DNA from: an uncultured Erysipelotrichaceae bacterium
GTDB lineage: Bacteria; Bacillota_I; Bacilli_A; Erysipelotrichales; Erysipelotrichaceae
Reading direction: 5' to 3'
DNA length: 9,758 nucleotides
Assembly: GCA_937893115.1 (NCBI GenBank)
Contig: CALBGK010000229.1
Span: 1-9,758 of the forward strand
Part shown: piece after piece, positions 1-6,385 of the stretch
How positions within the stretch are numbered: position 1 is the first letter of the stretch
Layout: the number at the start of each line of letters is the position of its first letter
Made by a program: the position numbers and the translations under genes
The notes under the pieces: generated by a model
What the model was told of the DNA's origin: nothing
Seen by the model: only the letters and a program-made list of their open reading frames with translations
Database searches by the model: none

Positions 1-1946
1 ATTTGATTGATAGCCATATCATCTTTGAATATGATGGCAAGTATGATTTAACTGAAAGAGAAAATCGTTATATTGGTGAAGTCATCCTTAAGCGTAATGG
101 TAAAAGTTTTATCTTTGAAAATGATTTAGCTTATGAAGTTATCAATAAGTTTAACTTGCCGCTTTTAAATCATGATGAAGTAGTCTATGAGAAAAAGAAT
201 ATGAAGGCCTATGTCTTAAATATTCTTAAACATAAATTAGTCTATGTCGTAGGCCTTATTCGCATCAGAAATAATAAAATTTATTTTTATCCTGATGAAG
301 ATAATTTTCCTAAGGACTATAAGATAGTCAATAGTCATGAGTATAAGCTAAGAGATAAATTAAAAGTTAGAGTTTATATTTCTAATTATGAAAAGAAAGA
401 ATTGTGCATTGAACGCATCATCGGTCATCTATATGATACAGATGTACAAGAGGCATCTTTGCTATATAGCTATGATATTCCTATGGAATTTTCAAGGACA
501 GCTTTGAATGAAGCGGAATCTTTAGAAAAGACTATCAATATTAGTGATTATCCTAGTCGTCATAATCTTAGTGAAGAGATGGTTATAACTATTGATGGTG
601 ATGATGCTAAGGACTTTGATGATGCCATCAGCGTATCAAAAAAAGATGATAAGTACTTATTGAAGGTTCATATTGCCGATGTGAGTCATTATGTGACCAT
701 AAATTCAGCTCTAGATAAAGAAGCCTATAAAAGAGGCACTTCAATCTATTATCCTAATCATGTGATACCGATGTTGCCATTTGCGTTAAGTAATGGTCTA
801 TGTTCCTTAAGACCAAATGAAAAGCGTTTAGCGATGACGGTAGAAATGGAGATAGATAATAAGGGTGAAATAATACAATATGATATCTACGAATCAATAA
901 TCGAATCTAAATATCGAATGACATATTCGAAGGTCAACAAGATACTTTCTGGCGATGAAAAACTCATAAGTCAATATGAAGATATATATGAGATGCTTAA
1001 AGAAGCTCATGAATTGTCAGATATCTTAAGCAATAAGCGAAAGGAAAAGGGCGGCATTGAATTTGATAGTGACGAGTGCAGCTTTAGAATAATCGACAAT
1101 GAGGTTGTTGATGTTTACGTAAAAGAAAGAGGTGTCAGTGAAAGAATTATTGAAGACTTTATGATAGAAGCTAATGTATGTGTCGCCAGTCATATGCACT
1201 ACCTGGAATATCCGATGATATATCGAAATCATGCGAACCCCAAAGAAGATAGATTGAATCAATTTATTAATTTTGTCGAGAATCTAAACTATCATTTTAA
1301 GGGCAATAAAAAAGCTATCAGAGCAAAACAATTGGCTGATTGTTTGGAGCATTTTAAAGATAGCATCTATTATCCTATGGTCTCTAATTATTGTTTAAGG
1401 TCGATGGCCAAGGCCAAGTATGATAATTTTACTGATGGTCATTATGGTTTAGGACTGGATTATTACTGTCACTTTACATCGCCGATCAGACGTTATCCTG
1501 ACTTAGTAGTTCATAGAATGCTCAAAGAATATGTCATTAATCATGATAGAATAGGAAGTGAAGAAAAAGATAGTGAGAAGAATGCCTCTATCGCTAAAAA
1601 GTGTAACGATAGAGAAAGAACAGCTGTCGAACTTGAAAGAGACTTACAAGACTTTTACAAGTGTAAGTATATGCAAAGACATGTCGGAGAGATATATGAG
1701 GCTGTCATATCATCGATTACTAACTTTGGATTCTATGTTAAACTGGAAAATACAGTAGAAGGTCTAGTTCACATCAAGACTTTAGATGGCTACTTTGAGG
1801 TGGATGAAGATGGCTCACTAAGAAGTGATACTAAGGCTTATGTGATAGGCGATATCGTTAAAGTTAAGTGTAAAGAAGTTGATATGCGAAGAAATAATAT
1901 CGATTTCATCTTATATCAACCACGTAAGAGACAGAAATGGATATAA
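1..1946 (+). CDS. rnr: Ribonuclease R (3'-5' exoribonuclease), 5'-truncated by the window edge
   Basis: Processive 3'-5' exoribonuclease that degrades structured RNA and takes part in RNA turnover and tmRNA-linked decay in the cytoplasm. About 647 residues are visible and the frame is open to the left edge; family members usually have 700-800, so the N-terminal helix-turn-helix region lies outside. A TTG at base 3 is not a credible start. Visible order: cold-shock-like domains (about residues 15-155, beginning near ENRYIGEV), the RNB catalytic domain (about 185-510), and an S1 domain (about 560-640, GEIYEAVISSI onward). In RNB, the motif IDGDDAKDFDDA carries D198, D204, D206 and D207 with the same spacing as the four metal-binding Asp of E. 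coli RNase R (272, 278, 280, 281). HFTSPIRRYPDL at 490-501 is a family signature. The tail is short and basic (QPRKRQKWI). It is coupled to smpB three bases downstream, a common Firmicutes arrangement. No internal break was seen. Confidence 0.96.
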   Translation, partial: LIDSHIIFEYDGKYDLTERENRYIGEVILKRNGKSFIFENDLAYEVINKFNLPLLNHDEVVYEKKNMKAYVLNILKHKLVYVVGLIRIRNNKIYFYPDEDNFPKDYKIVNSHEYKLRDKLKVRVYISNYEKKELCIERIIGHLYDTDVQEASLLYSYDIPMEFSRTALNEAESLEKTINISDYPSRHNLSEEMVITIDGDDAKDFDDAISVSKKDDKYLLKVHIADVSHYVTINSALDKEAYKRGTSIYYPNHVIPMLPFALSNGLCSLRPNEKRLAMTVEMEIDNKGEIIQYDIYESIIESKYRMTYSKVNKILSGDEKLISQYEDIYEMLKEAHELSDILSNKRKEKGGIEFDSDECSFRIIDNEVVDVYVKERGVSERIIEDFMIEANVCVASHMHYLEYPMIYRNHANPKEDRLNQFINFVENLNYHFKGNKKAIRAKQLADCLEHFKDSIYYPMVSNYCLRSMAKAKYDNFTDGHYGLGLDYYCHFTSPIRRYPDLVVHRMLKEYVINHDRIGSEEKDSEKNASIAKKCNDRERTAVELERDLQDFYKCKYMQRHVGEIYEAVISSITNFGFYVKLENTVEGLVHIKTLDGYFEVDEDGSLRSDTKAYVIGDIVKVKCKEVDMRRNNIDFILYQPRKRQKWI

Positions 1947-1949
1947 ATT

Positions 1950-2444
1950 ATGGATGGAATTAAAGATGTAGCGGTCAATAAAAAAGCCTATCATGACTAT
2001 TTCATTGAAGAGAAATTAGAAGCAGGTTTAGTTTTGTTGGGAACAGAGATCAAATCGGTTCGCAAAGGCAAGGTCCAGCTAAAGGAAGCTTATATTTCTT
2101 TTATAAATGGGGAAGCCTATATTAAAGGTATGAATATTTCAGCTTATGACCATGGCAATAGAAATAATCACGATGAGAAAAGAGATCGTAAGTTATTATT
2201 AAATAAAAGAGAGATAGTAAAATGGGGTTCTAAGGTAAAGACACAGGGTTTTACGGTTATTCCATTAAAAATTTATTTGAAAAATGGCCTCGCTAAATGC
2301 GAGATAGCCTTAGCAAAGGGTAAATCTTTATACGATAAAAGCTATGAAGATGGAAGCTCTAAAAGCGATCAAGAGATAGGAGGGGTATTATGTTTTTTGA
2401 GTTTAGAATGTTTGGCATCATGTTCAGCATCATGTTTTCGCTGA
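1950..2444 (+). CDS. smpB: SsrA-binding protein SmpB, with a probably frameshifted C-terminal tail
   Basis: SmpB binds tmRNA and delivers it to stalled ribosomes for trans-translation. Residues 1-129 fit the family well: KKAYHDYFIEE, GLVLLGTEIKSVRKGKV, a GNRNNHDEKRDRKLLL block, then VIPLKIYLKNG and ALAKGKSLYDK. The start ATG lies three bases after the rnr stop. No strong ribosome binding site is visible, which suggests translational coupling. After YDK (near 2339) the family expects an Arg and a lysine/arginine-rich helix that occupies the empty mRNA channel. Here the frame instead gives SYEDGSSKSDQEIGG and then a hydrophobic, Cys-rich stretch overlapping the next gene by 55 bases. The +1 frame from 2341 reads AMKMEALKAIKR and stops at 2377-2379, at the edge of the next gene's ribosome binding site. 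An AG lost from AGAG would restore YDKRAMKM. I infer a frameshift (mutation or sequence error); the intact end would be 2379. No tmRNA gene is visible nearby. Confidence 0.9.
   Translation: MDGIKDVAVNKKAYHDYFIEEKLEAGLVLLGTEIKSVRKGKVQLKEAYISFINGEAYIKGMNISAYDHGNRNNHDEKRDRKLLLNKREIVKWGSKVKTQGFTVIPLKIYLKNGLAKCEIALAKGKSLYDKSYEDGSSKSDQEIGGVLCFLSLECLASCSASCFR
2380..2385 (+). promoter_or_regulatory. Ribosome binding site of the DUF2500 gene
   Basis: GAGGGG, preceded by AG, sits 4 bases before the ATG at 2390. It begins immediately after the +1-frame stop TAG at 2377-2379. This position fits smpB ending there rather than at 2444. Confidence 0.6.
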
Positions 2445-2743
2445 TCTTTATCATCATAATTTCATCGGTCATCAAATCTTTTTTGCGCTGGAACAGAGAT
2501 AATAATTCGCCAGTAATAAAAGTTTTTGCGACGGTTGTGAATAAGCGCCAGGATATTTCGGGAACCAGAAATCATCGTTATACGCATTATTATGTAACTT
2601 TTGAGTCACCGGAAGGAGAAAGACTGGAATTTGATGTCGAAGGAGTCGACTATGGTCAATTAGTAGAAGGAGATTGTGGAACACTGAGCTATCAGGGTTC
2701 AAGATTCCTGAGTTTCGATCGTGAGTTTAATGAAAAATATTAA
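2390..2743 (+). CDS. DUF2500-type small membrane protein
   Basis: A 117-residue protein of unknown function that resembles the DUF2500 family. Residues about 8-33 (IMFSIMFSLIFIIIISSVI onward) form a single strongly hydrophobic segment followed by a basic stretch ending in RWNRDN. This predicts an N-terminal membrane anchor with the remainder as a small soluble domain. The soluble part has the family layout: NNSPVIKVFATVVNKR, then a His-rich loop (GTRNHRYTHYYVTFE), then GERLEFDV, DYGQLVEGDCGTLSYQGSRFLSF. The start is fixed by the ribosome binding site and by homology beginning right at the hydrophobic segment. It is co-directional with rnr-smpB and probably co-transcribed; a hairpin after the stop closes the unit. 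The link to RNA quality control is positional only. Biochemical role is not known to me. Confidence 0.85.
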   Translation: MFFEFRMFGIMFSIMFSLIFIIIISSVIKSFLRWNRDNNSPVIKVFATVVNKRQDISGTRNHRYTHYYVTFESPEGERLEFDVEGVDYGQLVEGDCGTLSYQGSRFLSFDREFNEKY

Positions 2744-2765
2744 ACTCTAAAGGCATTTGAGTTTT
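2742..2765 (+). terminator. Possible intrinsic terminator after the DUF2500 gene
   Basis: AAACTC at 2742-2747 pairs with GAGTTT at 2759-2764. Inner AAA/TTT pairing past a one-base bulge leaves a GGCA loop. The hairpin overlaps the stop codon. The following T-tract is short (TTTTAT), so termination may be weak. Confidence 0.5.
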
Positions 2766-2800
2766 ATAGTATTTAAATTTTTGTAGGTAAAATAAAAAAA

Positions 2801-2830
2801 TTACCATCAATTAATATTCTGTGCTAATAT
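2801..2830 (+). promoter_or_regulatory. Candidate promoter of tRNA-Leu
   Basis: TTACCA (2801-2806) and TAATAT (2825-2830) are separated by 18 bases. Each matches the sigma-A consensus hexamer at four of six positions. Transcription would start near 2837, about ten bases before the mature tRNA. The site is inferred from spacing and location only. Confidence 0.35.
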
Positions 2831-2845
2831 TTATATTGCACAGAA
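2817..2845. repeat. Perfect 8-bp inverted repeat around the tRNA-Leu -10 region
   Basis: TTCTGTGC (2817-2824) and GCACAGAA (2838-2845) are exact reverse complements with a 13-base AT-only spacer. The candidate -10 hexamer lies inside the spacer. The shape suits a dimeric repressor site, or it may be a chance palindrome or a leader hairpin. I do not recognise a known regulator for this sequence. Confidence 0.6.
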
Positions 2846-2847
2846 AT

Positions 2848-2934
2848 GCGCGAGTGGTGAAATTGGTAGACTCGCTAGATTCAGGTTCTAGTGCCGTAAA
2901 AAGCGTGCGGGTTCAAGTCCCGCCTCGCGCACCA
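2848..2934 (+). tRNA. tRNA-Leu (anticodon CAG)
   Basis: An 87-base class II tRNA with CCA encoded in the gene. The acceptor stem GCGCGAG (2848-2854) pairs perfectly with CTCGCGC (2924-2930), and A2931 is the discriminator. The anticodon stem CTAGA/TCTAG (2875-2879 with 2887-2891) closes the seven-base loop TTCAGGT, giving anticodon CAG at 2882-2884, which reads the CUG codon. A long variable arm with the usual TGCCGTAAA...GCGT layout supports Leu. Its stem has a mismatch where relatives commonly have GGC rather than AGC. The T arm contains GTTCAAGTC. A clear terminator follows, so it is a stand-alone transcription unit. Confidence 0.97.
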
Positions 2935-2946
2935 TTTCTTAAAGAT

Positions 2947-2969
2947 AAGGCCTTGTTAAGGCCTTTTTT
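2947..2969 (+). terminator. Intrinsic terminator of tRNA-Leu
   Basis: AAGGCC (2947-2952) and GGCCTT (2960-2965) form a six-pair GC-centred stem with a seven-base loop. A run of six T (2964-2969) follows. It starts 13 bases after the tRNA CCA end. Confidence 0.88.
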
Positions 2970-3430
2970 ATTAGTGTTATGTAGGACTACTGGACAAAGA
3001 TAGCAAAACATTAAACCGTCTGTCATATATGTGGTTTGATTAGTACTCTTATATAAAGATATATGATGATATGTAATAGCTCACAGTCAAAGAGACTTTA
3101 TCAAATAAAGAAAATTGATTATTACAAAGAAAACATTATGTAAGATATCATATTTATGTCAGATTGAAGAAGTTAGGGATTATTTCTATAGTTATAATCA
3201 CACAAGTGCATAGAAGAGTTCTCCATAAAAAGGTAGAAATGTAATTTGATAAGTTAACAAGCAAATGCAGAGATTTTTATATATGTAGCATTACGCAGTT
3301 ATATTAGTTATGGTATGAAATATCAAACTTTGTTCAATAAGATATTCGTTTATTAATGATAAGGAAATAATTTGAGAAAGAGAGATCGATAACATAAAAA
3401 ATAATAATTTCTTTTATCGGTAGCTTTGAT
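2970..3430. other. AT-rich intergenic stretch without a supportable gene
   Basis: About 460 bases with frequent stops in all frames. A short plus-strand frame (about 3131-3244) and an overlapping one whose YFYSYNH near 3181-3200 loosely recalls the end of an IS3-type transposase are too weak to call. A six-base inverted repeat, CGATAA (3387-3392) with TTATCG (3414-3419), lies near its right end. The stretch looks like eroded DNA, in keeping with the decayed gene that follows. Confidence 0.5.
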
Positions 3431-3461
3431 TTGACAAAGGAGTGAGGTGATTAAATACAAT
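3431..3461 (+). promoter_or_regulatory. Candidate sigma-A promoter of the decayed surface-protein gene
   Basis: A perfect -35 hexamer TTGACA (3431-3436) and a -10-like TACAAT (3456-3461) are separated by 19 bases, slightly long. A GAGG ribosome binding site at 3469-3472 lies six bases before the ATG at 3479. The start signals appear intact although the coding region is broken. Confidence 0.4.
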
Positions 3462-3478
3462 TAAAAAAGAGGACAAAT

Positions 3479-4393
3479 ATGAAAAGAATATCCATTTTAA
3501 TTTTAGCTTTTCTACTTGTTGCAGCAAACATAACTAGTGCTCTTGCTGAAGAGAAGAATAATAGTAGTTATGTTAAAACTATTTATGTAAACTAAGATGA
3601 AAATGGCGACGGATTGTCCAAAGACACTCCAACAACAATGGAAAAAGCAATAGAAATGATCAGCAATGATGTTTCGAACACCACTGAATATAAATCATAT
3701 GATTCAAGCATTGGATTTGAAAAGAATAAGACTACTATCCTAGGCAATGGCTATAAAATAATAACTAGAAGGATTAGAGTATTAAATGATGCAGAATTAC
3801 ATTTAGGAAGAGTAGATGATGAAGCTAGTATCCTTGAATGTGAGGCAGTTATTAGTGTGTCTGATAACGCAAAAGTTCATATGTATGATGGAACTTCTTT
3901 GATATCTTTGGAAGGAGGGAATATCGGAGGAAGCAGCAATTATGGTTATGGTCAAGCGGTAACTTTGAGTGGTAGATAATCCGACAAAGCTGAATTCATT
4001 ATGCGCGGAGGGAAATAGTAATTGACGGGCCTGTGGTTTTTGAAAATAATAGAAGCAATGAACAGGGGTGCAATATATATTTCTGGTGATAGCAATGATG
4101 AAAGATATCATATTGAGAAAGAAAATAGCGAACGCAAATTGACCCCTCACGTTGCTGAACTGATAAATGTTAAAGAACCTTCCTGCAATGAAGAAGATTA
4201 TACGGGCGATAGTATATGTAAAATATGCAAATTTTTAATCGTCAAAGGCGAAAAAATAAGTAAGACTATTTGTGAAGCAGCAGATAACGATACTGTTAAC
4301 AATTATAAAGTTCTCTCAATGAGAGCTATAGATTCTTATCATTGCTATTTATTTAAATATCATTACAGTAAAATAATAAAAATTACGATTTAA
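3479..4393 (+). pseudogene. Decayed secreted beta-helix surface protein with a C-terminal Cys-repeat domain
   Basis: The start is ATG at 3479. Residues 1-23 form a classical signal peptide (MKRISILILAFLLVAANITS, then ALA before EE). TIYVN, stop, DENGDGLSKDTPTT follows, an opening typical of right-handed beta-helix proteins. Beta-strand-like repeats (DAELHLGRVDD, DNAKVHMYDG) and GAIYISG further on fit this fold. Near the end, EPSCNEEDYTGDSICKICK (about 4174-4233) then VKGEKI matches a Cys-containing repeat common in Firmicutes cell-surface proteins. Lesions: TAA at 3593-3595 (codon 39); TAA at 3977-3979; a one-base loss in the A-run near 4013-4015; and a compensating shift in the G-run at 4065-4068. 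Between the two shifts the correct frame reads VIDGPVVFENNRSNEQG. No wall-sorting motif or membrane anchor is seen, so the 3' end is probably also lost. I infer a former adhesin or wall protein; a role cannot be assigned. Confidence 0.82.
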
Positions 4394-4433
4394 ATCTTGC
4401 TAAAATAAGAAAATAATCAAAATTAATAAGTAT

Positions 4434-4469
4434 AAAAATAGTGTGCATAAACAAATGCTCACTATTTTT
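4434..4469. terminator. Strong bidirectional intrinsic terminator
   Basis: The arm at 4434-4448 (AAAAATAGTGTGCAT) pairs with 4455-4469 (ATGCTCACTATTTTT) over 15 positions with one T-T mismatch and a six-base loop. The flanking A and T runs make it usable on both strands. It insulates the decayed gene from the transferase gene. Confidence 0.85.
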
Positions 4470-4523
4470 ATGTGGTCTAAAATTTGAGATGAACTAATAA
4501 ATAAATATAATTAATGTACATTA

Positions 4524-4537
4524 TGTAAGCGCTTATA
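4524..4537. promoter_or_regulatory. cre-like catabolite control site
   Basis: TGTAAGCGCTTATA matches the cre consensus TGWAANCGNTNWCA at 13 of 14 positions and contains the ten-base palindrome TAAGCGCTTA. It lies about 135 bases before the start of the transferase gene. CcpA or another LacI-family regulator could bind here and tie this group to carbon supply. CcpA itself is not in the window. Confidence 0.6.
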
Positions 4538-4586
4538 AAAAAATGATTAAATTGGAACTTTTTTATTATTTTAGTCAATCTTTTTT

Positions 4587-4617
4587 TTCATGAAAAATAG
4601 TACCATACAATTATAAA
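4587..4617 (+). promoter_or_regulatory. Weak candidate promoter of the transferase gene
   Basis: A -10-like TATAAA (4612-4617) sits in an AT-rich tract, with a poor -35-like TTCATG (4587-4592) 19 bases upstream. A start near 4624 would give a leader of about 48 bases. The -35 match is weak, so the position is uncertain. Confidence 0.25.
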
Positions 4618-4623
4618 AGAAAT

Positions 4624-4642
4624 ACATGATAATGATTCATGT
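4624..4642. promoter_or_regulatory. Possible operator palindrome before the transferase gene
   Basis: ACATGA (4624-4629) and TCATGT (4637-4642) form a perfect inverted repeat with a seven-base spacer, located where transcription probably starts. The inner TGATAATGATT matches the left half of a Fur-type box, but the right half does not fit. It may be a repressor site of unknown identity. Confidence 0.35.
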
Positions 4643-4671
4643 GATAAACACTGTTAGCAAAGGAGGTAAAT

Positions 4672-6318
4672 ATGCTGAAGTTTGATCCGTATTCTTATCA
4701 TTTTAATTCTAGAAGGAGAAGTGTTTATGCAAAAAATGGCATGGTAGCTTCTTCTCATCCTCTGGCTTCGGAAGCTGGTCTTAGAATGTTGGAGAAAGGA
4801 GGAAATGCAATTGATGCATGCGTTGCTATGGCAATGATATTGCCGGTTGTTGAACCAGCTGCTACGACCTTTGGCAGTGACAACTTTGCAATCGTATGGT
4901 CAAAAGATAAACTGCATGGAATGTCTTCATCCGGATGGTCGCCTTATAAGCTGACTGAAGAGTATGTAAAGTCAAAAGGTTACAAGGGAAAGATTCCTGC
5001 TGGCGGATGGGATTGCACTACTATTCCTGGTTGTTTTGCCGGCTGGATTAAATTACTTAAAGAGTTTGGCACGATGACTTTAGCTGAAGTTGCAGAGCCG
5101 GCAATTCAAGCTGCAGAAGAGGGTCACCCTATCACACCGTATGTCCAAGGATCGTTTCAATGGCGTCGAGACTCAATGAAAGAGCGTCTAACGGAAGATC
5201 AATTAAAGACTTTTGATGACGAATTCTTCCCAGACGGAAAATGTCCAGAACCAGGTCAATTGGTCAAACACCCTAATATGGCCAGATTGCTTAGAGAAAT
5301 TGTCGAAACTAATGGAGACACTTTGTATAAAGGTGGAAAGCTTGCTCAAGCTATTGTTGCTGAGTCACACAAAAACGGCGGCCTTTGGGAAATGGAAGAT
5401 TTTGAAGGTTTTGAACCGGTTATGCATGAACCTTTAAGAGCTAAATATCATGGCTACGAAATCTGCGAACTTCCTCCAAATGGTCAAGGAATAACTGCTC
5501 TTATTGCCTTGAATATTCTTGATGGTTATAAATTTGATGTATCTTCATTTGATGATCCTAGAACTAAACACTTGCAGATGGAAGCGATTAAGTTGGCTTT
5601 TGCTGATGCTAAAAAGTATGTTGGTGATCCAGGATACATGCCTCCAGGTATTTGTGAGAAATTGTTATCTGAAAACTATACAGCAAAACGTCGCTTGCTG
5701 ATCAACGAAGACGCTGCCCAAGACTTTAAAGCTGGCGATCCCGATGAATGTGATACTTGCTATTTCTGTGCTGCTGATACAAAGGGCAACATGATTTCAA
5801 TGATTCAATCTTGTTTTGGCCCTTTCGGTTCAATGTGCACAATTCCTGGTTACGGTCTTGTTATGCAATCAAGAGGAGCTACTTTTACTGTTGAAGATGG
5901 TCATATCAATAATGCCGGACCGCACAAACGCCCATATCAAACTATCATTCCAGCTTTCTTGATGAAAGATAATAAACCAGTAGGTCCGTTTGGAGTCATG
6001 GGTGGATTCATGCAGCCACAAGGGCATATGCAAGTAGCCATGAACATGATTGATTTCGGAATGAATCCACAAGACGCACTAGATGCTCCGCGTTTTTGCT
6101 GGAGTGACGGTTTGAACTTTGATGTAGAGAGTCATTTCAATCCGGCGTTATTGGATTCATTGACCAGAATGGGTCATAAACTTAAATTGCAAGATGCTTA
6201 TACAGGAGCTTATTGCGACCGTCCGTTCGGTAGAGGACAGATTATAATGCTAACTGATGAAAATACACTAGTAGGTGGTACTGATCCTCGTGGTGATGGA
6301 TGTATTATCGGCTTATAA
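4672..6318 (+). CDS. Gamma-glutamyltransferase-family Ntn hydrolase (YwrD-like), cytoplasmic
   Basis: A 548-residue proenzyme of the GGT family, which cleaves itself and then hydrolyses or transfers gamma-glutamyl or related amide groups. The start ATG has an ideal AGGAGG site (4661-4666). There is no signal peptide, unlike secreted GGTs, so it should act in the cytoplasm. Family signatures: GMVASSHPLASEAG and GGNAIDACVA (residues 23-50), PPNGQG, the oxyanion glycines G444-G445 in MGGFMQPQGHMQV, and NPQDALDAPRF. Self-cleavage is expected before T362 (CDTCYFCAAD), giving subunits of 361 and 187 residues. Oddities: C363 replaces the usual second Thr; C360, C363, C366, C381 and C389 cluster around the nucleophile; and W89 in SSGWSP stands where relatives usually have the Arg that binds the gamma-glutamyl carboxylate. 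The transporter genes downstream suggest an imported substrate. Family is certain; substrate is not. Confidence 0.93.
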   Translation: MLKFDPYSYHFNSRRRSVYAKNGMVASSHPLASEAGLRMLEKGGNAIDACVAMAMILPVVEPAATTFGSDNFAIVWSKDKLHGMSSSGWSPYKLTEEYVKSKGYKGKIPAGGWDCTTIPGCFAGWIKLLKEFGTMTLAEVAEPAIQAAEEGHPITPYVQGSFQWRRDSMKERLTEDQLKTFDDEFFPDGKCPEPGQLVKHPNMARLLREIVETNGDTLYKGGKLAQAIVAESHKNGGLWEMEDFEGFEPVMHEPLRAKYHGYEICELPPNGQGITALIALNILDGYKFDVSSFDDPRTKHLQMEAIKLAFADAKKYVGDPGYMPPGICEKLLSENYTAKRRLLINEDAAQDFKAGDPDECDTCYFCAADTKGNMISMIQSCFGPFGSMCTIPGYGLVMQSRGATFTVEDGHINNAGPHKRPYQTIIPAFLMKDNKPVGPFGVMGGFMQPQGHMQVAMNMIDFGMNPQDALDAPRFCWSDGLNFDVESHFNPALLDSLTRMGHKLKLQDAYTGAYCDRPFGRGQIIMLTDENTLVGGTDPRGDGCIIGL

Positions 6319-6333
6319 TGACTAATTGATATA

Positions 6334-6360
6334 AAGTAGGGCTGATAATATGCCCTACTT
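6334..6360 (+). terminator. Intercistronic hairpin between the hydrolase and the DASS transporter
   Basis: AAGTAGGGC (6334-6342) and GCCCTACTT (6352-6360) form a perfect nine-pair stem with a nine-base loop. Only TTGTTATT follows, so the U-tract is poor. It may be a partial terminator, or an mRNA 3'-end stabiliser that lowers transporter expression relative to the enzyme. Confidence 0.6.
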
Positions 6361-6385
6361 GTTATTAGAAATATGAGAGGGAAAT

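Noticed and set aside
2848..2934. tRNA-Leu as an integration (att) site for the accessory stretch that follows
   Set aside because: No second copy of the tRNA 3' end and no integrase gene are visible in the window.
2821..3003. A 60-codon open frame over the tRNA gene
   Set aside because: It is the well-known spurious frame through tRNA-Leu (it reads VQVPPRAP over the T arm) and runs into the terminator.
3131..3244. Possible transposase remnant (YFYSYNH near 3181-3200, and an overlapping frame with YVRLKKLG)
   Set aside because: The match is a handful of residues, stops interrupt it, and no terminal inverted repeats or target duplications were found.
3593..3595. Recoded stop codon (alternative code) in the surface-protein gene
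   Set aside because: The stop is TAA, a second TAA and two frameshifts occur in the same gene, and the rnr, hydrolase and DASS genes use the standard code; decay is simpler.
3803..4150. A 115-codon minus-strand open frame over the decayed gene
   Set aside because: It is antisense to recognisable beta-helix sequence and shows no ribosome binding site or domain.
4394..4671. Riboswitch or tmRNA in the leader before the hydrolase gene
   Set aside because: Only a terminator and short palindromes are visible; no conserved riboswitch core or tmRNA tag sequence was recognised.
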